Assembly: GCF_044962685.1 (NCBI RefSeq)
Contig: NZ_JBBKTX010000004.1
Coordinates: 62,001-126,000 of the forward strand
DNA: 64,000 bases
Direction: 5' to 3'
Source of the DNA: Oceanobacter antarcticus
GTDB taxonomy: Bacteria; Pseudomonadota; Gammaproteobacteria; Pseudomonadales; Oceanobacteraceae
Below the pieces are notes generated by a model, which saw only the letters and a program-made list of their open reading frames with translations, was not told the DNA's origin and made no database searches. The position numbers were made by a program, and so were the translations under genes. Shown here piece by piece: positions 8,292-17,109 of the stretch; the first letter of the stretch is position 1; each line of letters opens with the position of its first letter.

Positions 8292-9191
8292 ATGACCAAA
8301 TCTATGCTGCGTGCCGCCGTGGCCACCTCTGCATTGTGTGTTTTAGCCACCAGCGTTTCCAACACCGTTTCTGCCGCCCAGGTGGCTACCGACCCTGGAG
8401 ACTACAGCCCGGCTCCAGCTGGAGTGGATCTGGGGTTGTTATATCTCCAGCATGCCAGCCGTACATCGGTGTATGCCGATGGCAAAAAAGCACCGATCGA
8501 GGCCGAGTTAACCACCGATATCGGTCTGTTGCGCTGGGTTCATTTTATGGAAATTGGCGGCATGATTGCCGATCCACAGGTGATTTTGCCCTTCGGCAAG
8601 GTCGATCTGGGCAAACCACTGAATGGCTTGCCTGCAATGTCGGCCAGTGGTGTCGGCGACCCGATTGTCGGCGGCACCCTGTGGGTGATGAACAATCCGA
8701 ACACACACAAGTCTGTGGGCTTAACCGCCCTGCTGTCGTTGCCACTGGGCGATTACGACGCGGATCAGGGCCCGGTGAATGTCGGTGAAAACCGTTACAA
8801 GCTGATCACTCAGGCGGCCTATGTCACACCACTGACCGACACAATGAGCCTGGATGTCATTGCGGAATACACACTGTTCGGCAACAACGACGACTTCCTC
8901 GGTTTTACCCGCAAACAGGCCGCCCAATACGGCTACCAGACTCATTTTAGCTATCACCTGTCAGACCAGACCCGTCTGGCTCTGTCGTGGTTTCAGGATT
9001 TCGGAGGTGAAACCACCGTCGCCGATACCAAACAGGACGACGCCCTCAACAACACGCGCTGGCAGCTGGGTGTAGCACATTTCTTTGCGCCGGATAAACA
9101 GATTCTGCTGCAGTACAGCCAGGATCAACATACCGAGTCAGGCTTTCAGGAAGACAGCCGCTTGAATCTGCGTTTGCTGAAAATTTTCTGA
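8292..9191 (+). CDS. Outer-membrane protein, phenol-degradation MetA-like family
   Basis: 299 residues from the ATG at 8292. The in-frame upstream extension to 8163 would cross the sigma-54 promoter, so it is rejected. A signal peptide ends near NTVSAA-QVA. The mature protein has alternating short amphipathic strands and ends in LRLLKIF, a terminal aromatic typical of outer-membrane barrels, and resembles the Phenol_MetA_deg family (PF13557) found in hydrocarbon and aromatic-alcohol clusters. A role in substrate passage is proposed for that family, not proven. First gene of the sigma-54-controlled operon. Confidence 0.75.
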   Translation: MTKSMLRAAVATSALCVLATSVSNTVSAAQVATDPGDYSPAPAGVDLGLLYLQHASRTSVYADGKKAPIEAELTTDIGLLRWVHFMEIGGMIADPQVILPFGKVDLGKPLNGLPAMSASGVGDPIVGGTLWVMNNPNTHKSVGLTALLSLPLGDYDADQGPVNVGENRYKLITQAAYVTPLTDTMSLDVIAEYTLFGNNDDFLGFTRKQAAQYGYQTHFSYHLSDQTRLALSWFQDFGGETTVADTKQDDALNNTRWQLGVAHFFAPDKQILLQYSQDQHTESGFQEDSRLNLRLLKIF

Positions 9192-9201
9192 GGAACCGCT
9201 T

Positions 9202-9750
9202 ATGAATAACCTTTCTCTGAATCGTCGCCGTTTTCTGCAAGCGGCCAGCAGTATTGCCGTGGCCGCCGCGAGTTTGTCGGCCACCAGCAGCGTGGCAGGA
9301 ATTTTAACCGCTGATAACAAAATGAGCGCTCTGGAGCGCCAGCTGTTGCAGAAAATGCTGAATATCTCATTACCCACCAAAGGCAGCACACTGGTTGATC
9401 CGGCGACCTTGCCGGTGCTGGATGTGCTGGAAAGCGCCTTGCTGGCAGGTATGGCGGCCGATATTCGTGCCGGTTTGCGCGGTGGTATTGGCTACTTCAA
9501 TGACAGCGCCAAAGCCGAATATGGCAAACCATTTGTAGCACTGAGCGACACCGACGCCACCCGCTTTGTCGATGCCTGGACCGATGGCAACACCGAACCA
9601 CAACGGGCACTGGCCATGGGCCTGAAAAAACTCACCGTGCTGGCCTATTGGGCCATCCCCAACAGCTGGGCACCGCTGGGGTATGACGGCCCGATCAGTG
9701 ATCGAGCCGGTCTGAAATCATTGGGGAATACCCCGGAACCCCGTGGTTAA
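9202..9750 (+). CDS. Tat-exported small subunit of a GMC dehydrogenase
   Basis: 182 residues. The N-terminus has a twin-arginine signal (NRRRFLQAA, then a hydrophobic stretch ending near SSVAG). The rest is mostly helical and ends in a segment like gluconate-dehydrogenase subunit-3-type proteins (WAIPNSWAPLGYDGP). Such small subunits pair with a GMC flavoprotein and carry it through the Tat pathway. The gene starts 10 bp after the outer-membrane protein and the partner GMC gene starts 28 bp after its stop. It has no cofactor motif of its own. Confidence 0.72.
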   Translation: MNNLSLNRRRFLQAASSIAVAAASLSATSSVAGILTADNKMSALERQLLQKMLNISLPTKGSTLVDPATLPVLDVLESALLAGMAADIRAGLRGGIGYFNDSAKAEYGKPFVALSDTDATRFVDAWTDGNTEPQRALAMGLKKLTVLAYWAIPNSWAPLGYDGPISDRAGLKSLGNTPEPRG

Positions 9751-9778
9751 TATCGCGCTTAATGGAAAGGTGAACACT

Positions 9779-11326
9779 ATGACAAACCAGGCGAATACCC
9801 TGAATATTCACACCGCCGCCGATATTGCCAGCGGTGAATTGAATCTGAAAGCCGATGTATTGATTATTGGCTCTGGTGCCGGTGGTGCCATCAACGCCTA
9901 TGAGCTGGCCAAAAAAGGCAAAAAAGTGCTGGTGCTGGAAGCTGGCCCTTACGTGCCGTCCAGCCAGTTCAAGGAAATGCTGGCGGTGGCTATGGGCACC
10001 CTGTACGCCGATGAAGGCGGCCAGACCAACACCGATCAGGACATCTCGATCCTGCAGGGCCGCTGCGTTGGGGGTTCAACCGTCGTCAACGCAGCCTTGT
10101 GTTTCCGTACCCCGGATTATTATCTGAAAATCTGGCGTGAACAGTTTGGCCTCACCGACCTGACACCAGAGCGTATGAAGGGTTACTTTGACAAGGTCGA
10201 AGCCAATCTGCACATCACCCCCAACGCCGCCTACGAAACCAGCTCCGGTGCCGAGCTGATCAAAAAAGGCATGCAAAAACTGAATATTCCCGCCGGTATT
10301 GCCAAACGCAATATCCGTGACTGCGCCATGACCGGCTTCTGTTTCTCCGGCTGCAAGACCGATCGCAAACAATCCATGCTGGTCACCTATTTGCCCTGGG
10401 CCTGCAATCACGGAGCCGAGATCTACGCCGACACCCGCGCCTCACGGATTGTCGCGGATAACGGTAAGGTAACGGGTGTTCTGGCCGAAGTCGTTGACCC
10501 CAAAACCGGCAAGGTCAAAACCACCGTCAATATTTCAGCAACGCTGGTCGTGCTGGCGGCCGGGCCCATTCAGACCCCCATTATTCTGCAGCAGTCGGGG
10601 CTGGCCAACAGCAGTGGCCAGGTAGGCAAGAACTTCGCTTGCCACCCGACCATGTCAGTAACTGCCATGTTCGACAAGCCGATTGATGACTTCCACGGTG
10701 CCACTCACTCGGTTTATGTCGATACCAATATCCTGCCGGAAGAAGGCGGATTCCTGCAGCTCAACGCCGTACAGGAGCCGGTAGAAGCCAGTTTTCAGGC
10801 CGAACCAGGTACGGGCAAGCCCTATGTTTCCTATATGGAAAAGTACCCCAACAGCATGCGGTTGATTACGCTGATTCACGATAAAAACGTCGGCGAAGTA
10901 AAACTGGTAAACGGTGCCAAACAGATTATCTACCGTGTCGATGATAGTGACTTTGAGCATATGAAGCAGGGGCTGAAACAAAACGCCCGCATCCTTTTTG
11001 CCGCCGGAGCCAGCTACCTGTACCTGCCCACCTCCAACCGCACTCTGATTGAAAACGAGGGCCAGATCGACCGCGTCATCGACGGCCTGAATAACGAAGC
11101 CTCGCGCTACCGTTACACCTCATTCCATCCGCAAGGCACCTGTCGTATGGGAGCCGACCCCAAAACCTCGGTGGTCAGCCCCAGCGGTGAAACTCACGAC
11201 ATCAAAAACCTCTATGTGTCTGACGCCAGCCTGCTGCCGACCTCCATTGGTTATAACCCGTCGGAAACCGTGTACGCGCTGTCGTCGCTGATCGCCGACA
11301 ACATCATCAAGCGTCATTTTTCATAA
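9779..11326 (+). CDS. GMC-family FAD-dependent alcohol dehydrogenase/oxidoreductase
   Basis: 515 residues from the ATG at 9779, which has a GGAAAGG ribosome site; an earlier GTG at 9743 would overlap the previous gene. FAD fingerprint GSGAGGAINAYELA near residues 32-45, a cysteine-rich loop DCAMTGFCFSGC near 180-192, and the C-terminal HPQGTCRMG and DASLLPTS/GYNPSETV motifs of GMC enzymes. The family oxidises alcohols; the cysteine loop is typical of membrane-linked members that pass electrons on instead of to oxygen. It has no signal peptide, so export with the Tat small subunit is inferred. The substrate is not readable from sequence; an aryl or alkyl alcohol fits the neighbouring aldehyde dehydrogenase. 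Confidence 0.85.
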   Translation: MTNQANTLNIHTAADIASGELNLKADVLIIGSGAGGAINAYELAKKGKKVLVLEAGPYVPSSQFKEMLAVAMGTLYADEGGQTNTDQDISILQGRCVGGSTVVNAALCFRTPDYYLKIWREQFGLTDLTPERMKGYFDKVEANLHITPNAAYETSSGAELIKKGMQKLNIPAGIAKRNIRDCAMTGFCFSGCKTDRKQSMLVTYLPWACNHGAEIYADTRASRIVADNGKVTGVLAEVVDPKTGKVKTTVNISATLVVLAAGPIQTPIILQQSGLANSSGQVGKNFACHPTMSVTAMFDKPIDDFHGATHSVYVDTNILPEEGGFLQLNAVQEPVEASFQAEPGTGKPYVSYMEKYPNSMRLITLIHDKNVGEVKLVNGAKQIIYRVDDSDFEHMKQGLKQNARILFAAGASYLYLPTSNRTLIENEGQIDRVIDGLNNEASRYRYTSFHPQGTCRMGADPKTSVVSPSGETHDIKNLYVSDASLLPTSIGYNPSETVYALSSLIADNIIKRHFS

Positions 11327-11370
11327 TTTCCACCAACTGAACGAGCAAGGAAATGCTCCCGGAGCCTGTT

Positions 11371-12846
11371 ATGAGCCAACTGAATGCCATTCAAAATGCC
11401 GACTGCCAGTTTTATATCGGTGCAACAACCAACCAACAAACCGCCTTTAACGGCGCACACTATCCCCTCACAGAAGTGGCAACCGGTGCCAGCCTTGGCA
11501 GCATCAAACTGTCGAGCCAAGACGATACCAATGCCGCCATTACCCGCGCCCACAATGCCCAGGCAAGCTGGGCAGCCACCAGTTTTGCAACCCGCGCCGC
11601 CGTTATACGCCGCTTCGCCCAACAGCTGGAACACAACGCCGACCTGATTCATGCCTGGAACGCCCGCGAATGCGGCTCGATTTTGCCCAAGTCACAATGG
11701 GAACTGAAAGCCTGTATCGATCAGGCCTATATGAGTGCCGACCTCACCCTGCAACCCAGTGGCGAGATTTTCCCATCCAGCATACCCGGCCGTGACAACC
11801 GCTGGATTCGTGTGCCAGTGGGTGTGGTTGGCGTGATCTCGCCGTGGAACTTTCCGCTGCTGCTGTCGTTACGCTCGGTGCTGCCCGCACTGGCGTTAGG
11901 CAACAGCGTGGTGCTGAAACCCGACCTGCACAGCTCGGTCTGCGGCGGTGTGCTGATTGCAGAATTGTTGCAAACGGCCGGTCTTCCCGATGGCGTCTGC
12001 GAGCTGGTACTGGGCGGTGGCGATAGAGGCCAGCAACTGGTCGAACACCCGTCCGTTAACATGATCGCCTTCACCGGCTCCACCGCCGTTGGCAGAACTA
12101 TTGGCGAACACTGCGGCCGCACGCTGAAAAAATCGTCACTGGAACTGGGAGGCAACAACGCCTACATCGTCTGTGACGACGCCGACCTCGTCAGCGCCGC
12201 CTCCTGCGGTGCCTGGGGTTCATTCCTGCATCAGGGGCAAATCTGCATGCAATCGGGCCGCCATATCGTCAGCAACCATGTACTGGATGCCTATGTTGAA
12301 ACCCTGGCACAACGCGCACGCAATCTGGTGACTGGCAACCCCTTTACCGAACAGGCCCACCTGGGGCCACTGATCAACGACCGTCAGGCCGACCGCGTTA
12401 TGCGTCTGATAGAAGAATCGGTTGCGATGGGGGCAGAAATCGTCTGTGGCGGCACACGTAATGGCCGTTTTATCAGCGCCACCGTGATCCGTAACGTCAC
12501 CCCGGACATGCCCATTTACAAGGAAGAAATCTTCGGCCCGGTGGCTCCGGTGATTGGTTTTGATAGTGACGCCGACGCCATTGCCCTGGCCAACAACACC
12601 GACTACGGCCTCTCGGCTGCCATTCACAGCAGTAACCCGGTACGCGCCAACGCCATGGCTCAGGCCATTCACGCCGGAATGGTTCATATCAACGACCAGA
12701 CCGTCAATAACGAGTATCAGGTGCCGTTTGGCGGTATGAAAAGCTCCGGCAACAGCGGCCGTTTTGGCGGCCCCGCCAATCTCGATGAATTCACCGCACG
12801 CAAATGGATCAGCAGCATGGCGAACGGCATTCAGTACCCGTTCTGA
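11371..12846 (+). CDS. NAD(P)+-dependent aldehyde dehydrogenase, aromatic-aldehyde type
   Basis: 491 residues from the ATG at 11371 preceded by CCGGAG; an ATG at 11353 is possible but has poorly spaced ribosome-site sequence. The general base is in LELGGN (about residue 257), the catalytic Cys in GQICMQS (about 291), and EEIFGPVAPV is the cofactor-side motif. The GQICM pattern and length resemble benzaldehyde/vanillin dehydrogenases. It would oxidise the aldehyde made by the GMC enzyme to the carboxylate. It has no signal and should be cytoplasmic, so the aldehyde must cross the membrane if the GMC enzyme is periplasmic. Last gene of the sigma-54 operon; a weak GGCC-TTCA-GGCC hairpin follows at 12884-12895. 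Confidence 0.85.
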   Translation: MSQLNAIQNADCQFYIGATTNQQTAFNGAHYPLTEVATGASLGSIKLSSQDDTNAAITRAHNAQASWAATSFATRAAVIRRFAQQLEHNADLIHAWNARECGSILPKSQWELKACIDQAYMSADLTLQPSGEIFPSSIPGRDNRWIRVPVGVVGVISPWNFPLLLSLRSVLPALALGNSVVLKPDLHSSVCGGVLIAELLQTAGLPDGVCELVLGGGDRGQQLVEHPSVNMIAFTGSTAVGRTIGEHCGRTLKKSSLELGGNNAYIVCDDADLVSAASCGAWGSFLHQGQICMQSGRHIVSNHVLDAYVETLAQRARNLVTGNPFTEQAHLGPLINDRQADRVMRLIEESVAMGAEIVCGGTRNGRFISATVIRNVTPDMPIYKEEIFGPVAPVIGFDSDADAIALANNTDYGLSAAIHSSNPVRANAMAQAIHAGMVHINDQTVNNEYQVPFGGMKSSGNSGRFGGPANLDEFTARKWISSMANGIQYPF

Positions 12847-12927
12847 ATGCCATTTAGCTTCCTGATGTATTGATTAGATTTAGGGCCTTCAGGCCTTCTT
12901 CTGATTCAGCGCTGGAGAGAAGAGTAA

Positions 12928-13194
12928 AGGGGGCATCTATTTAATCCGGTGCCCGCTCTGGGCTTGCGGATGGTTTTGAATCACGAAGCCGGTTTGCAGG
13001 CCTGACGGGTCACGTCAACAACCGGCGACACCGAGTCGGAATCATCCGGCAGCCCCCGGAGGGCGCGGGTTGCCGCCGTCCAGTGCGGTGTTGGCGAACT
13101 TGAAAAGAACTCGTCATTTCGCGGCATTCGCCGCCTTGCCCTGATCACCAGCAACACTCGCGCAGAGCCGTGCAGGATTAAATAGATGTTCCCT
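12928..13194. mobile_element. MITE-like element, full-length copy
   Basis: About 267 bp with terminal inverted repeats (GGGGGCATCTATTTAATCC at the left; right end, read on the other strand, GGGAACATCTATTTAATCC). It encodes no protein. A deleted relative lies at 5733-5834. It occupies most of the gap between the aldehyde dehydrogenase gene and the first DUF2889 copy; 13195-13295 shows nothing recognisable. Confidence 0.7.
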
Positions 13195-13295
13195 AAAGGA
13201 AGATGACACTTCTCGAATATCGTATTGTCGGGGCCAGGTATAGAAACTCGCTGATTTGACTCAAATTAACCTCTCAACTTGCTTCGTGGGTTTGG

Positions 13296-13856
13296 TGCCC
13301 GGTTAATCCGTAGCGGTGTTCCACACCAGGGTGTCAGCCCGCCCACCGTCACGATAGCCATAACAGGTATTGGCCATTCGTTTACGGTTCGCCGGGCTAT
13401 CAGCGAATCCCGTCTGGAATTCCAGCCGGTAGCCTTGCAGGGTCTGGAATGCGGCGGTCGCCAGTACTGGCAGCAGTTCAGTGAGATGGGTGCAGGCGTG
13501 CTGACGGCCCAGGGTTTCCTTGACGTCGTTGATCCAGCCGGAGCGGATTTTCATCCCGACCAACAAATCATAACGGGGGGCTGCTCCATGACAATCCTGA
13601 TAGGGAGTCGCACGCATAGCCGCACGAACCTCACGAATCACCAGCCGATCATCCACCACCAGAGTCAGGGTCATATCGTGCAGCGCATCACCAATAATCA
13701 GGCAACCTCTGTCCGGCAGGTTAGCTTCATAGCCCTTGGTGTCCAGCAAGGTGCCTTCTACTTCCCATAAACCGTCGCTGCGCAGGTAACCCTGAACATC
13801 AATCTGGCGGCGATGTAATGGCGTACGGGTAACGGGGCTGGCTTCTTCAGTTATGG
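13296..13856. repeat. 561-bp direct repeat, copy 1
   Basis: Aligned by eye with 17110-17670, I count five differences in 561 positions. Both copies have the same orientation, 3814 bp apart. The repeat contains the DUF2889 reading frame and only a few bases beyond its stop codon, so it looks like a gene-sized duplication. Confidence 0.9.
13303..13854 (-). pseudogene. DUF2889 gene copy without its start codon
   Basis: The frame matches the intact copy at 17117-17668 almost to the codon, but the codon equivalent to its ATG start is ATA (13852-13854). No ATG or GTG in frame replaces it upstream before a stop near 13924; a TTG inside the gene (13749) would give only 148 residues and lose the conserved N-terminal DGLWEVEG region. 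It is probably silent or makes a shortened product. The downstream part, with YDLLVGMKIRSGW and CTHLTELLPVLATAAFQ, is uninterrupted, so the inactivation is recent. Confidence 0.6.
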
Positions 13857-13956
13857 CTGACTCCAGCGTAGTAGCCGAACTCTCTACACTATCCCGTCCA
13901 CGCCAACCCGTCCGCCCGTTCCGTTGTTAACGATCTTGCACAGCCAAAAAGTACTA

Positions 13957-14895
13957 TCACAACCCCAGCTCGAACTCTCCCACCGTTTTATCCAACCCCA
14001 TTACCCAAGCCCGAATAAACTCACGTACTTTCTGACTGTCTGGCCGTTCACTGTCTTCCGCTCGCCACCACAATGCAATATCGCGGCGGGCGCTGATCTG
14101 ACCTTCGACCTGAATCATTTGTTGCGGATCAATTTCAGCGGTCATCAGTGCCAGTCGGGCGGGCAGCCGTACTACCATATCGGAGGTATCCAGCAGGTGA
14201 ATGACTGAGCGGATACCGCCGGTAAAAGCGATACGAACGGCTTGCTGGGCGGCCGGGTCTTCCACACCAGACAAAAAACCGGCGCTGGCACCAGCAATCA
14301 ACCAGCGGTGCTGTTGCAGTTCTTGCGGGGTTACCGGCTGTTGCCGACCCAGTAAGGTCGATTGTTTACCCACAAAAACGCCGGAGCGATCGCGGAATAC
14401 CACTTCCCGCTCCAGTGATCCCTTGCGCCCGGATGCATGCACCACCGACAGATGAGCCGGAGCCAGGAGAAAGTCCAGCTCACCGTTTTGCATCCATTCG
14501 ATCTGAGTAGCAGCAGAACCCACCCGGCAATGAAAGACATAACGACTCTGCTTCAAAAACCCGGACGTCATCTCGGCCACGGTAGCGTATTCCCATAACG
14601 GGTCGATGCCGATGGTGAACTGGTTATCGTAGCCCGAGTGCCACTGCCGGATCACTTCATCGCCCTGCTCGGTTTCCGCCAAAATTCGTTCACCCACCAG
14701 GGCCAGTCGGACGCCAATTTCTGTTGGTGTCACACCATAGCGGGTACGCTTTAATACCGGCGCACCCACACGCATTTCCAGCTGCTGCAAAGCGCGAGTC
14801 AGAGTCGGTTGGGTAATAAACAGCTGTTCGGCGGCAGCACTGATCGACCCTTGTTTGACGACCATTGCCAGTTGTTTCAACAAGTTAGGATTCAT
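13957..14895 (-). CDS. LysR-type regulator of the 3-hydroxybenzoate monooxygenase gene
   Basis: 312 residues from the ATG at 14893-14895; a longer frame to 14973 runs into the divergent promoter. The N-terminal winged helix-turn-helix (residues 2-60, with ITQPTLTRALQQLE) is standard for LysR, followed by a periplasmic-binding-like effector domain. It is transcribed away from the monooxygenase gene at 15009 across a 113-bp AT-rich gap, the usual layout for a LysR activator of the facing gene. The inducer is inferred to be 3-hydroxybenzoate or a related acid. Lies inside the interval bracketed by the two DUF2889 repeats. Confidence 0.85.
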   Translation of the reverse strand: MNPNLLKQLAMVVKQGSISAAAEQLFITQPTLTRALQQLEMRVGAPVLKRTRYGVTPTEIGVRLALVGERILAETEQGDEVIRQWHSGYDNQFTIGIDPLWEYATVAEMTSGFLKQSRYVFHCRVGSAATQIEWMQNGELDFLLAPAHLSVVHASGRKGSLEREVVFRDRSGVFVGKQSTLLGRQQPVTPQELQQHRWLIAGASAGFLSGVEDPAAQQAVRIAFTGGIRSVIHLLDTSDMVVRLPARLALMTAEIDPQQMIQVEGQISARRDIALWWRAEDSERPDSQKVREFIRAWVMGLDKTVGEFELGL

Positions 14896-15008
14896 ATATG
14901 CAAATTCTTTACATCTTAAATTAAAAACCAATTTTTGCTGATATATAAAGCCAAGTAAAGTGATCCAGAACAATACAGAAAAACAACAACAGCGACAGGA
15001 ACACTACG

Positions 15009-16937
15009 ATGCAATTTCATCTTAACGGTTATAACCCAGGCGACCCTCGTTTTTCCGACCCTCAGGATGCGGTTGTGCCACCGCCAATCAAGCGTCCGTT
15101 ACCAGAGTGTGTCGATGTCATGATTGTCGGCTGTGGCCCTGCCGGGCTGAATCTGGCGGCGCAGCTATCACAGTTCGGGAATATCAAGACTGCTATCGTC
15201 GATCTGAAAGACGACCGCTTATTGGTTGGCCAGGCCGATGGTATTGCCTGTCGCACTATCGAAATGTTCCAGGCGTATGGTTTTGCCGAACAAATTCTGC
15301 AGGAAGCCTACCAGGTGCACGAAGTGGCTTTCTGGAAACCGGATGCCAACAAACCAGATGAAATTGCTCTCAGTAGCAAAATTCAGGACGTTGAAGATGA
15401 TCTGTCCGAGATGCCACACGTCATTATTAACCAGGCACGGGTGCACGATCAGTTTCTCGACGTCATGCTGCGCAGCCCCGGCAAAGTCGAACCTTATTAC
15501 TCTCGTAAGCTGTTAAATATAGAAGTGGATGAAAATGCCACTGAATACCCGGTTACCCTGACCTTCGAACGCGCACTCAACTACTCCGTTAACATTCAGA
15601 CAACGGAAGTCGTCAAGGCAAAATATGTTGTTGGTTGTGATGGCGCTCGTTCCACTGTGCGCAAGGAGATCGGCCATGAACTGGTCGGCGACGCCCTCAA
15701 CCAGGCGTGGGGGGTAATGGACATACTGATGGTGACCGACTACCCGGATATTCGGGTGAAGAGTGTCATTCACTCCAGTAACGAAGGCAATATGCTGATT
15801 ATCCCTCGTGAAGGGGGTTACATGGTTCGCCTCTATATCGAGCTGGATAAACTGGCAGAGAACGAGCGTATTGCCCGCGACAAGATAACCAAAGACTATC
15901 TGATCGCTGCCGCCAAACGCATCATGCAGCCGTTCACCCTAGATGTGAAAGAAGTTGTCTGGTGGAGCGTGTATGAAATCGGACAGCGCTTGACCACCGC
16001 CTTTGACGATTCAGCCGAAGGTCGTCCGGCCCATGTTTTCCTCGCCGGAGATGCCTGTCACACCCACAGCCCGAAAGCAGGACAGGGTCTGAATACGTCG
16101 GTGATGGATACTTGGAACCTGGGCTGGAAAATGGCCCACGTTCTGAATGGCAAGGCCGATGCCGAGCTGTTAAAAAGCTACTCTGCCGAGCGTCAGGTTA
16201 TCGCCAAACAGCTGATCGATTTCGATCGTGAGCTGTCGAAAATGTTCAGTACCAAGCCAAAATCCCCTACCAACCCCGATGGTATTGACCCGGCGGACTT
16301 CCAAAAATACTTCGAACAATTTGCGCGTTTCACCGCCGGTACAGCGATTCGTTATAACCCGTCCAAACTGGTAGGCACGGGTGAACACCAGCAACTGGCA
16401 ACGGGACAAACCCTGGGCATGCGTTTCCACTCAGCTCCTGTGGTACGCCAGGCTGATGCACGGCCAATGCAATTGGGCCATTGCATCACAGCCCGGGGGA
16501 AATGGTATGTTTTTGCCTTTGCTGGCGAACAGCAACCCCTGTCAGCCGAGTGTGGCGTGAAAGCCCTGTGTGAATTTCTGCAACACGACCCGGCATCTCC
16601 GATCAGAGCTCACACACCACAAAACGCTCCTCTGGATGACGTGATCGATGTGCGAGCTGTATTCCAGCAGCACCATCGTGATGTCAATGTGTCGGCGCTG
16701 CCAGACATTCTGATGCCCCTCAAGGGCAAATTCGGCCTGCGCGACTATGAAAAAGTATTCTGCGTCGACAACCGTCCGGAATCCTCAGGTGGTGGCAAGA
16801 ATATCTATGACATGCGCGGCATCAACAAGGAGCAGGGCTGTATCGTTATCGTACGGCCGGATCAGTACGTTGCCGATGTGCTGCCGCTGAATGATTACTC
16901 CAGTCTGACAGCCTTTTTTAAAGGCGTGTTGAAGTAA
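15009..16937 (+). CDS. mobA: FAD-dependent 3-hydroxybenzoate 4-monooxygenase (MobA-like)
   Basis: 642 residues, the length of the MobA/phenol 2-monooxygenase family with a C-terminal thioredoxin-like domain. FAD motif GCGPAGLNLAAQL near residue 40, GCDGARSTVRKEIG near 215, and the GD motif FLAGDACHTHSPKAGQGLN near 345. The family hydroxylates phenolic rings using NADPH and O2; the closest pattern I recall is 3-hydroxybenzoate 4-hydroxylase, which makes protocatechuate. A phenol hydroxylase with another substrate cannot be excluded. Divergent from its LysR regulator and followed by a strong terminator at 16958, so it is monocistronic. Confidence 0.82.
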   Translation: MQFHLNGYNPGDPRFSDPQDAVVPPPIKRPLPECVDVMIVGCGPAGLNLAAQLSQFGNIKTAIVDLKDDRLLVGQADGIACRTIEMFQAYGFAEQILQEAYQVHEVAFWKPDANKPDEIALSSKIQDVEDDLSEMPHVIINQARVHDQFLDVMLRSPGKVEPYYSRKLLNIEVDENATEYPVTLTFERALNYSVNIQTTEVVKAKYVVGCDGARSTVRKEIGHELVGDALNQAWGVMDILMVTDYPDIRVKSVIHSSNEGNMLIIPREGGYMVRLYIELDKLAENERIARDKITKDYLIAAAKRIMQPFTLDVKEVVWWSVYEIGQRLTTAFDDSAEGRPAHVFLAGDACHTHSPKAGQGLNTSVMDTWNLGWKMAHVLNGKADAELLKSYSAERQVIAKQLIDFDRELSKMFSTKPKSPTNPDGIDPADFQKYFEQFARFTAGTAIRYNPSKLVGTGEHQQLATGQTLGMRFHSAPVVRQADARPMQLGHCITARGKWYVFAFAGEQQPLSAECGVKALCEFLQHDPASPIRAHTPQNAPLDDVIDVRAVFQQHHRDVNVSALPDILMPLKGKFGLRDYEKVFCVDNRPESSGGGKNIYDMRGINKEQGCIVIVRPDQYVADVLPLNDYSSLTAFFKGVLK

Positions 16938-16957
16938 GTAACCGCCCGCTGTTCTCT

Positions 16958-16991
16958 AAACCCCCGTGAGTGATTATTCACCGGGGGTTTG
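16958..16991 (+). terminator. Terminator after the 3-hydroxybenzoate monooxygenase gene
   Basis: CCCCCGTGA pairs with TCACCGGGGG (one bulged base), flanked by AAA on the left and TTT on the right. It lies about 25 bp after the stop codon. The remaining gap to 17109 shows no feature. Confidence 0.8.
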
Positions 16992-17109
16992 TGCTATCCC
17001 GCTATCCTTTAGTGTCCCACAGCCAGCGACCAGAATTGGATGCAGATATTCTCGATCGTGGGTAAGGCCGCTCGCTGAATGAATGGTGCGCGGTGCGCAC
17101 CAAACCCGA

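Noticed and set aside
13279..13770. 163-codon plus-strand frame across DUF2889 copy 1
   Set aside because: The minus-strand frame carries the conserved DUF2889 blocks. The plus frame recurs at 17093 only because the DNA is duplicated.
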